A stretch of 64,000 bases of DNA from an uncultured Collinsella sp. (GTDB taxonomy: Bacteria > Actinomycetota > Coriobacteriia > Coriobacteriales > Coriobacteriaceae). Every line of letters begins with the position of its first letter. Position 1 is the first letter of the stretch. The notes beneath the pieces are model-generated. The model ran no database searches and was not told where the DNA came from. It saw only the letters and a list, made by a program, of their open reading frames with translations. The position numbers and the translations under genes were made by a program. This document shows positions 33,902 through 41,498 of the stretch, in pieces. Where the stretch lies: contig CAUDQR010000009.1 of the NCBI GenBank assembly GCA_958451615.1, forward strand, positions 1 to 64,000, written 5' to 3'.

Positions 33902-33931
33902 CGCGAACACTGGCTGCGCCGCGGGTTGTTC

Positions 33932-34003
33932 GCCCCGGCCTTTCCTTTCCCTATCGCTCACGCGCTTCGCGAGGGTCGCGCTAGGTAAAGGAAAGGCCGG
34001 GGC
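33932..34003. repeat. Inverted repeat after the second aldolase gene
   Basis: GCCCCGGCCTTTCCTTTCCC (33932-33951) pairs with the inverted CTAGGTAAAGGAAAGGCCGG (33981-34000) and adjoining GGC. Probably the terminator or a processed hairpin of the aldolase transcript. Confidence 0.6.
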
Positions 34004-34030
34004 TGCCGACACGAGCTTGCCGGCAAGTTA

Positions 34031-34054
34031 GCACTCGGCTTCCATATCCTGCCG
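34031..34054 (+). pseudogene. Remnant of a third aldolase 3' end
   Basis: GCACTCGGCTTCCATATCCTGCCG (34031-34054) encodes ALGFHILP, the last residues of both aldolase paralogues, but stands isolated 130 bp after the stop of copy 2. A chance match of eight residues in this position is unlikely. Confidence 0.45.
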
Positions 34055-34058
34055 CGGG

Positions 34059-34272
34059 CAAAGGTACCCCCGCCTGCGACGTGCAAAATTGAGAGTATTC
34101 AGCAAGGTAAAGGTTTTTACCAGCTGGTTGAAGCACGGAACAGCCCCCGTTTTGGCTCTGACGACGCTAAAACGGGGGCTGTTTGTGACTTTATTGCCTC
34201 TGAGGGGCGTTCGGAGCGGCGGAAATTGCAGAATACTCGCGATTTTGCACGCTGCTACAGGGGGTACCCTTG
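34059..34272. repeat. Long inverted-repeat element, family A copy 2
   Basis: The left arm from 34059 (CAAAGGTACCCCC, then GTGCAAAATTGAGAGTATTC at 34081-34100) is matched inverted by GAATACTCGCGATTTTGCAC (34231-34250) through GGGGGTACCCTTG (ending 34272). Inside, ACAGCCCCCGTTTT and AAAACGGGGGCTGT (about 34141-34184) form a strong stem followed by TTGTG. With the inverted repeat at 33932-34003 it accounts for the 380-bp gene-free gap 33902-34282. Confidence 0.72.
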
Positions 34273-34282
34273 CTTTGGCGGT

Positions 34283-36430
34283 TTATTTCCCCTGCACCAT
34301 GGTGAGCGAGATCTTCTTGCGGTCGCGATCGACCTTTTCGACCCACACCTTGACCGTGTCGCCGACGCGCACCACGTCGCTTGGGTGCTTGACGAAGCGG
34401 TTGGCCAGTTTGGAGATGTGCACGAGGCCGTCCTGATGCACGCCCACGTCGACGAAGGCGCCAAAGTCGACGACATTGCGCACCGTGCCCTTGAGCTCCA
34501 TGCCGGGCTCCAGGTCGTCGATGGAAAGCGCCGAGCGGCTAAAGACAACCTCGGGAGCGTCGTCGCGCGGGTCGCGGCCGGGCTTCTTGAGCTCGTTGAC
34601 AATGTCGATGAGCGTCAGGGTGCCGCAGTCCAGGTCGCTTGCCAGCGCCGAGATGCTGCCCAGGCGGCGCTCGATGTCGGGCACGCCGCCGCGGCTGAGC
34701 TCGCTTGCCGCAACGCCGGCGCGCTCCAGGACGGCCGTGGCCACCTCGTAGCTTTCGGGGTGGACGCTTGTCGCGTCGAGCGGGTTCTTGCCGCCGCTGA
34801 TGCGCAGGAAACCTGCGGCGTTGAGGTACGCCTTGGGTCCCAGCTTGGGGACCTTCTTGAGCTGGCGGCGATCGGTAAAGGCGCCGTTTTCCTCGCGGTA
34901 GGCCACGATGTTTTTGGCTACGCTCGGCGTAATGCCCGACACGTAGCCCAGCAGGCTTGCGCTCGCGGTGTTGACGTCGACGCCCACACGGTTGACGACG
35001 TCTTCCACCACGTGGCCCAGGGTGCGCGAAAGCTCGGCCTGGTCAAGGTCGTGCTGGTACTGGCCAACGCCGATGGACTGGGGCGGAATCTTGACGAGCT
35101 CTGCCAGCGGGTCTTGCAGACGGCGGCCCAGGCTCATGGCGCCACGTACGGTGACGTCCAGGTCGGGATATTCCTGGCTGGCGAGCTCGGAGGCGGAGTA
35201 CACCGACGCGCCGGCCTCGTTGACGATGGTGTAGCGAAGGCTGGGCGCCTGCTCGGAGATGAACTCCGAGACGACTTCCTCGGTCTCGCGGCTGGCGGTG
35301 CCGTTGCCGATGACGATGGTGTTGACGCCGTCTTTCTTGACGAGGCGGGCGAGCTCGCGCTTGGTGCCGGCGACGTCGTGGCGCGGCTTGGTGGGGTAGA
35401 CCACGCCGTGGTCGAGTAGCTTGCCGGTCTCGTCCATGACGGCGACCTTGCAGCCGGTGCGGTAGCCCGGGTCGAGCGCGAGCACGCGGGCGCCGCGGAC
35501 GGGGCGTGCCGAGAGCAGGCCCTCGAGATTCTTGGCAAAGACGTTGATGGCCTCGGTCTGGGCACGAACGGTGAGCTTGGCGCGGGCCTCGCGCTCCAGC
35601 GAGGGGGCCATGAGGCGCTTGTAACCATCGGCGATGGCGGCATCGAAGATGGGAGCGAAGACGCCCTGGCGTCGGGGCCAACGGCTGCCGAGGCGCGCCG
35701 TAGCGGCAGCGCCGTCGACGCTGACGCGTATGCGAAGCTTGCCCTCACGCTCACCGCGGTCGATAGCCAGCACACGGTGGTTGGGGATGCGACGCAGCGG
35801 CTCATCATAGCTGTAGTACGGCTCGTAGGGGGTCTTCTCGGTGGGGTCGGTGGCCTCGACGACGATGTCGGCGGTGTTTTGCGTAAAGGCGCGCAGGTCG
35901 GCGACGTTCTCAGGGTCCTCGGCCACCGTCTCGGCCACGATGTCGGCGGCGCCGGCAAGCGCCTTCTCAGGTGTGTCGAAGCCGGCCTCCTCGTTGACGT
36001 ATTCCGCGGCGGCGTCGAGCGCGCCGCCCTTGGCTGAGGCCTGCATGATGATCATGTTGGCAAGCGGCTCCAGACCTGCCTCGCGGGCCTTCTGCGCGCG
36101 GGTCATGCGCTTTTTGCGGTAGGGCTTATAGAGGTCCTCGACACGCTGGAGCTGTGTGGCCTCGCGAATCTGCTGCTCGAGTTCGGGCGTGAGTTTGCCC
36201 TGGGCGTCGATGAGCAGGATGACGTCCTCTTTGCGCTGCTCAAGATTGCGCAGGTAGGACAGGCGCTCGTCGAGGGCGCGCAGGGCGACGTCATCCATGC
36301 CGCCCGTGGCTTCCTTGCGGTAGCGCGAGATAAAGGGGATGGTGTTGCCCTCGTCGATGAGCTTGACGGCTGCCTCGATGTTGGCGGCCTTAAGGTTGAG
36401 CTCGCGGGCGAGCTGGGCGATAAGATCCAT
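34283..36430 (-). CDS. Tex-like S1 RNA-binding protein
   Basis: 715 residues matching Tex throughout. It has the N-terminal helical region (IPFISRYRKEATGGMDDVALRALDERL), a YqgF/RNase-H-like domain (VLALDPGYRTGCKVAVMDETGKLLDHGVVYP), helix-hairpin-helix motifs (VDVNTASASLLGYVSGITPSVAKNIV) and a C-terminal S1 domain (GMELKGTVRNVVDFGAFVDVGVHQDGLVHIS). Tex associates with RNA and the transcription or translation machinery. Length matches family members (700-780). ATG 36430 follows AAGGAG by 4 bp. Confidence 0.93.
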   Translation of the reverse strand: MDLIAQLARELNLKAANIEAAVKLIDEGNTIPFISRYRKEATGGMDDVALRALDERLSYLRNLEQRKEDVILLIDAQGKLTPELEQQIREATQLQRVEDLYKPYRKKRMTRAQKAREAGLEPLANMIIMQASAKGGALDAAAEYVNEEAGFDTPEKALAGAADIVAETVAEDPENVADLRAFTQNTADIVVEATDPTEKTPYEPYYSYDEPLRRIPNHRVLAIDRGEREGKLRIRVSVDGAAATARLGSRWPRRQGVFAPIFDAAIADGYKRLMAPSLEREARAKLTVRAQTEAINVFAKNLEGLLSARPVRGARVLALDPGYRTGCKVAVMDETGKLLDHGVVYPTKPRHDVAGTKRELARLVKKDGVNTIVIGNGTASRETEEVVSEFISEQAPSLRYTIVNEAGASVYSASELASQEYPDLDVTVRGAMSLGRRLQDPLAELVKIPPQSIGVGQYQHDLDQAELSRTLGHVVEDVVNRVGVDVNTASASLLGYVSGITPSVAKNIVAYREENGAFTDRRQLKKVPKLGPKAYLNAAGFLRISGGKNPLDATSVHPESYEVATAVLERAGVAASELSRGGVPDIERRLGSISALASDLDCGTLTLIDIVNELKKPGRDPRDDAPEVVFSRSALSIDDLEPGMELKGTVRNVVDFGAFVDVGVHQDGLVHISKLANRFVKHPSDVVRVGDTVKVWVEKVDRDRKKISLTMVQGK

Positions 36431-36512
36431 GGAACTCCTTGCGTTTGAGGTGCGTTTGCGGCACAGGGCTACCAAGGATACCACCCGTCCCAAAAGACTG
36501 TTTTGGGGCCGC

Positions 36513-36671
36513 GCCATGAAAACGGCCTATCTACTACGTTTGAACCGTATGGGTCGACCATCCACGGTTTTCCGAGAACGCGCAACCTGTCTACCTGCGG
36601 TTTTCATTTCTCGAAATTTGGCATGGTTGAGGGCAATCGGTTAAACGTAGTAGATAGGCCCATTTCGTGGC
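36513..36671. repeat. Long inverted-repeat element, family C
   Basis: The arm at 36513-36546, containing GGCCTATCTACTACGTTT, is matched inverted at 36639-36671, containing AAACGTAGTAGATAGGCC. The interior of about 90 bp has no open frame with a ribosome site. The 412-bp gap 36431-36843 holds this element and the terminator at 36733-36767, and nothing else that I can see. Confidence 0.72.
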
Positions 36672-36732
36672 GAACGAACCAAGCTGAGGCGCAAAATAGC
36701 CCTCGCTCCAGAAAAATCATTGGCAACGTAGC

Positions 36733-36767
36733 AAAATGCCCCGCGGGCAGGAGGCTGCTCGCGGGGC
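36733..36767 (-). terminator. Terminator of the oxidoreductase cluster
   Basis: GCCCCGCG (36738-36745) pairs with CGCGGGGC (36760-36767), with an inner GGCAG/CTGCT pairing. On the minus strand it is followed by ATTTTGC. Confidence 0.75.
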
Positions 36768-36843
36768 AAAGAAGAGGGACTTGTCGGTGGCGGACCGAGG
36801 GGCGCGCATGGGGCTCAGCGTGCCCCGGCCCGCGCTCGAGGCA

Positions 36844-37884
36844 TTACAGCTCGACGAGCTGGCCGGTCTCGGCGGCCTCCTTGATGGCGTTGAGAAGCGT
36901 GAGCGTCTTGACGTTGTCGGCCGGCGTCACGACGGGCTCGACCTCGCGGCGGACGACCTTTACAAAGTGCTTGAGCTGCATCTTGTGCGGCAGCGCCGGG
37001 TCGACGGCCGGAATCTCCATCTGCAGCGGCTTGTGCCAGTTGGAGGCGCCGTCGTAGGAGAACTGGTGCAGGCGGGGTAGCGACAGGGCGCCCAAAGTTC
37101 CGCCGATAAAGTAAGCGTCGGCGTCGAAGGGGCGGTACTGCGGGTCCTCGCGGGCGGTTGCCTCCCAGTTCCAGGGGCTGGCGGTGGCGTCAGAGATGGT
37201 CATGCTCGCGAGCGCGCCATCGGCAAAGCGAACGTTGACCACGGCGGAGTCCTCGGTCTCAAAACCGCGGGCGGCGCTGGACTGCATGCCCTGGACGGCA
37301 ACGGGCTCGCCCAGCAGGTAGCGGAGCAGGTCGACGTCGTGCACCAGGTTGACCAGGATCGGGCCGGCACCCTTTTTGCGGCGCCACTCGACATCGAAGT
37401 ACTCGTCGTTCTTATAGATCATGTAGTGGAAGCTCGACACGGTGAGTTTGCCCAGCTCACCGGACTCGATGATCTCCTTGGCCTTGTTCACAAACGGGTT
37501 GTGGCGACGGTGCTGACCCACGAGCACGGGCACGCCGGCGGTCTCGGCCTCGGCGGCGAAGGCCTGGGCATCCTCAAGGTCGTTGGAGATCGGCTTTTCG
37601 ACCAGCGGCACGATGTTGCGCTTGATGGCCTCGCGGGCAACGCCCAGGTGCAGATCGTTGGGCGTGGCGATAATGACGGCCTCGGGCTTGACCTCGTCCA
37701 TCATCTGGGCGGGATCGGTAAAGAACGGCACGCCGGCGGCCTCGGCCGTGGCGCGGGCGCCCTCAAAGGCGTCGGCGATGGCGACGAGCTCGGCCTCGGG
37801 CTCCTCGGTGACAAAGCGGATGTGGTTGCGGCCCATGGCGCCGGCGCCGATAACGGCAATGCGGACGGGGTTGAGCTCAGACAT
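36844..37884 (-). CDS. Gfo/Idh/MocA family NAD(P)-dependent oxidoreductase
   Basis: 346 residues: Rossmann fold with IAVIGAGAMGRNH, the family-typical VEKPISNDLEDAQAF (catalytic Lys in EKP), GQHRRHNPF, and a C-terminal dimerisation/substrate domain with LVNLVHDVDLLRYLLGEP, where the conserved HDxD matches the inositol-dehydrogenase subgroup. It would oxidise a cyclic polyol or sugar. The ATG follows AAGGAG. Last gene of a minus-strand set with an MFS carrier (68-bp gap) and an SDR dehydrogenase, pointing to one catabolic pathway. Confidence 0.9.
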   Translation of the reverse strand: MSELNPVRIAVIGAGAMGRNHIRFVTEEPEAELVAIADAFEGARATAEAAGVPFFTDPAQMMDEVKPEAVIIATPNDLHLGVAREAIKRNIVPLVEKPISNDLEDAQAFAAEAETAGVPVLVGQHRRHNPFVNKAKEIIESGELGKLTVSSFHYMIYKNDEYFDVEWRRKKGAGPILVNLVHDVDLLRYLLGEPVAVQGMQSSAARGFETEDSAVVNVRFADGALASMTISDATASPWNWEATAREDPQYRPFDADAYFIGGTLGALSLPRLHQFSYDGASNWHKPLQMEIPAVDPALPHKMQLKHFVKVVRREVEPVVTPADNVKTLTLLNAIKEAAETGQLVEL

Positions 37885-37952
37885 TTCGACTCCTTAATAC
37901 TGGTGACCGGTGGAATGCGGTAAGAGGACGGCCCTTGCCGCGTCAAGCAAAA

Positions 37953-39209
37953 CTAGGCGGACTTCTTCTTGCTGTCGGAGACCATCATGTAGACGGTGAG
38001 CACGACGGCGATGGCGGCGATCACGATGGCGCCGTAGAAGGACTGCTGGTAGGCGGCGCTGCCGGCCTCGGCGTGATACAGCACGGCAGTGATGGGCTGG
38101 CTGATCCAGGTAGAAGCGGCGTATCCCAAAAACATGATGCCGTAGTTGACGCCGATGTTGCTGGTGCCAAAGGCGCCACCGGTAAGCGGCGGGTAGATGA
38201 CGAGCAGGGCGCCAAAGCTAAAGCCAAGCAGGGCGAGCGCCACAAAGAACATGCTCTGCGTAAAGCTCATAGACATGATGACGAGTGCGACGATGGTGAC
38301 GACCAGGCTGATGAGCAGCGACTTGTAGGCGCCGAGCTTGTCGATGATCTGGCCAAAGGACAGACGGCCGACCAGGTTGGCGCAGGTGTTGACGGAGACG
38401 ACTACGCCGCCGAGGGCGACAGCCGCGGCGCTCGTGGGGTCGGCGAAGAGCTGGACGGCGGCGATGGAGGCAACCTTGCCCACGAGCAGGGTACCCGCGG
38501 TGGCGGCAAAGGCGAAGGTGACGATGAGGACCCAGAAGCGCGGGGTCTTGACCATCTCGCCCGGGGTGAGGTCGCCGAAAGTGCCGGCGTGCGCGCCGCC
38601 CTTGGGGACCTCGAAGCCCTCGGGCAGCCAACCGGCCTCGGGGGCCTTCAGGAACAGGGCGGAGGTGGCGATCGTCACAAAGAAGATGACGCCGAGTGCC
38701 TTAAGGGCGCCAAAGATGCCAAGGCTCGGGATGAGCAGCGAGGCGAGCACCGGGGACAGCACGGCGGGGCCGGCGGTCGAAGCGGCCAGGGTGATGCCGG
38801 AGGCGAGGCCCTTTTTGTCGATGAACCACTTTTGGCCGGTGGTGAGCGCGGGGTTGTAGCCCAGGCCGTTGCCGATGGCGGCGACGAGCGAGAACCACAG
38901 GTAGAACTGCCACGGCTCGGTGACGGTGCCAGACATGAACCAGCCCAGGCCGTAGCACACGGCGGCGGCGATCACGACGTTGCGGGGGCCGATCTTATCG
39001 GAGATGCGGCCGGCGAAGATGCCCGTCACGGCCATGATGGTCTGAAAGACCGGGAAAGCCCAGGTAAGGGCGCTGGACCACTCGGGGTAGACGGCGAGCA
39101 GGTTCTTGCTCACGACGGAATACAGCGCGATGGAGCTGATAAAGAACATGGTGACGCACGCGGTGGAAAGCACGACGGCGCGACCCTTGTTGGAGTTGGT
39201 GGAAGCCAT
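37953..39209 (-). CDS. OFA-type MFS transporter
   Basis: 418 residues with 12 predicted membrane segments. GRISDKIGPRNVVIAAAV is the loop 2-3 MFS motif in its oxalate/formate antiporter (OFA) form, and GLGYNPALTTGQKWFIDKKGLASGITLA is an OFA hallmark. The second half has LVGRLSFGQIIDKLGAYKSL. The family moves organic anions such as oxalate, formate and related acids. Grouped with two dehydrogenases, it probably imports their substrate. Confidence 0.88.
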   Translation of the reverse strand: MASTNSNKGRAVVLSTACVTMFFISSIALYSVVSKNLLAVYPEWSSALTWAFPVFQTIMAVTGIFAGRISDKIGPRNVVIAAAVCYGLGWFMSGTVTEPWQFYLWFSLVAAIGNGLGYNPALTTGQKWFIDKKGLASGITLAASTAGPAVLSPVLASLLIPSLGIFGALKALGVIFFVTIATSALFLKAPEAGWLPEGFEVPKGGAHAGTFGDLTPGEMVKTPRFWVLIVTFAFAATAGTLLVGKVASIAAVQLFADPTSAAAVALGGVVVSVNTCANLVGRLSFGQIIDKLGAYKSLLISLVVTIVALVIMSMSFTQSMFFVALALLGFSFGALLVIYPPLTGGAFGTSNIGVNYGIMFLGYAASTWISQPITAVLYHAEAGSAAYQQSFYGAIVIAAIAVVLTVYMMVSDSKKKSA

Positions 39210-39275
39210 TGGACTCTTTCTGATCGATGCGGGGGAGGGGCGGACACGTCCGCGGGGCCTCCCTGTCAGGCTGGT

Positions 39276-40157
39276 TTACTGGTCGGTCGGCTTTGCGACG
39301 CCGGACTCGTCAGACCAAAGCTCGACACCCTTGTTCTTAAGGTAGTTGTCGGCAAAGGCTCGGCGGCCGCCGGGCTTGGCGGTGAGGTCGCCCATCATAT
39401 TGGAGAAACCGCCGTCGACCTTGATGGCGTCGCCGGTGGTAAAGTCCGAGCGCCTGGACGCCAGGAACATGACGGCGTTGGCGATATCGCTGACCTCGCC
39501 GATGCGGCGCGTAGCGATAAGGCGGCTGCGGCTCTTCTCGACCTCGGGGTCGGCGTAAAAGCTCGCCGACATGGGAGTCTTGACAAAGCAGGGCTCGACG
39601 CAGTTGGAGCGGACGCCGTAGGGGCCCCACTCGGCAGCCAGCATCTTGGACATCATGTTGACGCCCGCCTTGGTGGAGCTGTATACGCCCGAGAACGTCT
39701 CGGGGGAGTGGCTGGCAACGGTCGAGATATGCACCAGACGACCCTGGCCGGCCTTGATCATCTCGCGACCAAAGCGCTGCGAGGTGATGAAGTAACCGGT
39801 GAGGTTGACGTTGATGACCTCGTTCCAGTCACTCAGCGGCAGGTCTTCCATGGCTGCGAAGCGCAGGATGCCGGCGGTGTTGACGAGGACGTCGACGCGG
39901 CCGAAGTCGGCGATGGTGGCGTCGACGGCGGCCTGAACCTCGGCCTCGTCGGTGGCGTTCATCTTGTAGCCCTCGGCGTGGATGCCAAACTCGGCGTCGA
40001 GGTCGGCGGCTGCGGCCTTGACCTTCTCCTCATCCAGGTCGAGCAGGACGACGTTGGCGCCGTTGCGGGCGAACTCGCGGCAGATCTCGACGCCCATGCC
40101 GCCGAGCGCGCCGGTCACAGCGCAGACATCGCCCTCGAGCTTAAGCCAGTTGCTCAT
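39276..40157 (-). CDS. Short-chain dehydrogenase/reductase
   Basis: 293 residues, classical SDR: cofactor loop TGALGGMGVEIC, VLLDLDEEK (an acidic strand end suggesting NAD preference), NTAG, catalytic Ser in HISTVAS, and YSSTKAG for the catalytic Tyr and Lys. PVLVNTAGILRF has a typical SDR context, and the tail beyond residue 255 is somewhat long. First gene of the cluster, 233 bp from the divergent LysR gene, which presumably controls it. Confidence 0.9.
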   Translation of the reverse strand: MSNWLKLEGDVCAVTGALGGMGVEICREFARNGANVVLLDLDEEKVKAAAADLDAEFGIHAEGYKMNATDEAEVQAAVDATIADFGRVDVLVNTAGILRFAAMEDLPLSDWNEVINVNLTGYFITSQRFGREMIKAGQGRLVHISTVASHSPETFSGVYSSTKAGVNMMSKMLAAEWGPYGVRSNCVEPCFVKTPMSASFYADPEVEKSRSRLIATRRIGEVSDIANAVMFLASRRSDFTTGDAIKVDGGFSNMMGDLTAKPGGRRAFADNYLKNKGVELWSDESGVAKPTDQ

Positions 40158-40226
40158 AGGAATTTCCCTTCTTGTACCTCCCTGTGGGCCGCTCCCATTA
40201 CTCGACCCACGTGGTTTTCGCTGGTT

Positions 40227-40292
40227 ATCGTATGCTTTGAATCTGTGCAGGTGAATTGCATATTTGTTAGAATGGCGTAAACCTTTGGTTTA
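40227..40292 (-). promoter_or_regulatory. Promoter of the SDR cluster and LysR-type palindrome
   Basis: Minus strand: TTCACC (40255-40250), 17-bp spacer, TACGAT (40232-40227). Upstream of it lies the perfect palindrome TAAACCTTTGGTTTA (40278-40292), placed about where a LysR activator binds (near -65). The 233-bp gap 40158-40390 otherwise looks like shared control DNA. Confidence 0.5.
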
Positions 40293-40390
40293 TAGCTCGC
40301 AAAACAATTAGTCCTTAGTTGAGTGTGTGACCTGCCAAAACGACCCCCTTCGGCAGCGCATGTCCATACGTCTGGAAACGGGAGATTGAC

Positions 40391-41269
40391 GTGTACGATC
40401 GACGCCTCGAGGCCATAACGGCCGCCGCGGAGCTGGGAAGCTTCTCGCGCGCGGCGGCAAAACTGCGCGTGTCGACCCCGGCGCTCGTCAAACAGGTGTC
40501 GGGATTCGAGGCCGAGTTTGGCATCACGTTGTTCGAGCGCTCGCACTCGGGCGTCAAGGTGACGCCGGCGGGTGCTCTGCTGGTGGACGATGCGCGCTCG
40601 ATCATGCGCCAGTCCGAGGACGCGTTGCGCCGCGCCCGACGCGCGGCGGGCGATGGCGGTGCCGTGCGCCTGGGCGTGTCGATGATGTGCCCGGGGCGCC
40701 AGACGCTGTCGATGTGGACGGACGTGCACGAGCTTGAGCCGTCGTTGCGCTTTGAGATTGTGCCGGTGAGCGACCTCTATGACGAGCGTGAAACCGTCAT
40801 GCGCAGCCTGGGTCGCGAGGTGGATGTGGTGCAGTCGAGTTTTTCGACTCCGCGTTGGGGCGACGCCTGCCAAAAGCTCCGCATCGTCAACGTGCCGTTT
40901 TATATTGATGTGCCCCGCACAAGCCGACTCGCGCGCAAGACGCGCATCACGGTCGCCGACTTGGAGGGCATGCGTCTACGCGTACTGCGCCACGGCAACG
41001 ACGCCATGGACAGTCTGCGTATCGATCTTTTGGCCGACGGCGGCGTGGACGTGATCGACGTGGACAGCTTTGACTTTGCGCTCTTTAACGATGCGGAGGA
41101 AAAGGGTGACGCGGTGCTCACCTGCGGAGCGTGGTCGGGCGTGCACCCGGCCTTTGTGGGTGTGCCGTTCCTATGCGGCCGCGAGGTGCCGGTCTTCTTG
41201 CACTACCCGCTCGAGCCCACCCTCCAAGTGCAAAAATTCATCAACGCCATGGCCCAACTCCTCAACTAG
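40391..41269 (+). CDS. LysR family transcriptional regulator
   Basis: 292 residues. The N-terminal winged helix (LEAITAAAELGSFSRAAAKL, then STPALVKQVSGFEAEFGITLFERSHSGVKVTPAG) is unmistakably LysR; the effector domain starts near residue 95. GTG 40391 follows GGGAG by 7 bp. Divergent from the SDR-MFS-oxidoreductase cluster, the usual arrangement for LysR control; the effector is probably a pathway intermediate. Confidence 0.9.
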   Translation: MYDRRLEAITAAAELGSFSRAAAKLRVSTPALVKQVSGFEAEFGITLFERSHSGVKVTPAGALLVDDARSIMRQSEDALRRARRAAGDGGAVRLGVSMMCPGRQTLSMWTDVHELEPSLRFEIVPVSDLYDERETVMRSLGREVDVVQSSFSTPRWGDACQKLRIVNVPFYIDVPRTSRLARKTRITVADLEGMRLRVLRHGNDAMDSLRIDLLADGGVDVIDVDSFDFALFNDAEEKGDAVLTCGAWSGVHPAFVGVPFLCGREVPVFLHYPLEPTLQVQKFINAMAQLLN

Positions 41270-41306
41270 ATAATTTGGGACGGGGCTTTTTAGCTCCTTA
41301 CAAAAC

Positions 41307-41334
41307 GAGGCCCTGGCCAAACGGCCAGGGCCTC
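41307..41334. terminator. Hairpin terminator between convergent genes
   Basis: GAGGCCCTGGCC (41307-41318) pairs perfectly with GGCCAGGGCCTC (41323-41334), loop AAAC. The minus side reads into CGTTTTG, the plus side into ACTAACTTTATT. Confidence 0.75.
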
Positions 41335-41363
41335 ACTAACTTTATTCCGTTCTAAACAACGGG

Positions 41364-41489
41364 CTGATTGCGCGCAGGAGGGCGCCCCGAGGGTGGCGGG
41401 GTATTTCCTCCGCGTGCAGTTTCGCAGCGCAGCGAGAATGTTTGAGCACGGAGGAATTACCCCGCCGCCCCCGGGGCGCCCTCCGTCAG
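41364..41489. repeat. Large GC-rich intergenic palindrome
   Basis: The arm 41364-41417 (GAGGGCGCCCCGAGGGTGGC, GGGGTATTTCCTCCG) is matched inverted at 41446-41489. Same plan and similar size as 16958-17088, also between converging genes. Confidence 0.7.
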
Positions 41490-41498
41490 TAACTGGTC

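Noticed and set aside
37935..40280. Plus-strand open frame of about 780 codons opposite the MFS/SDR genes
   Set aside because: Biased Gly/Asp/His/Glu composition and complete overlap with two well-supported minus-strand genes.
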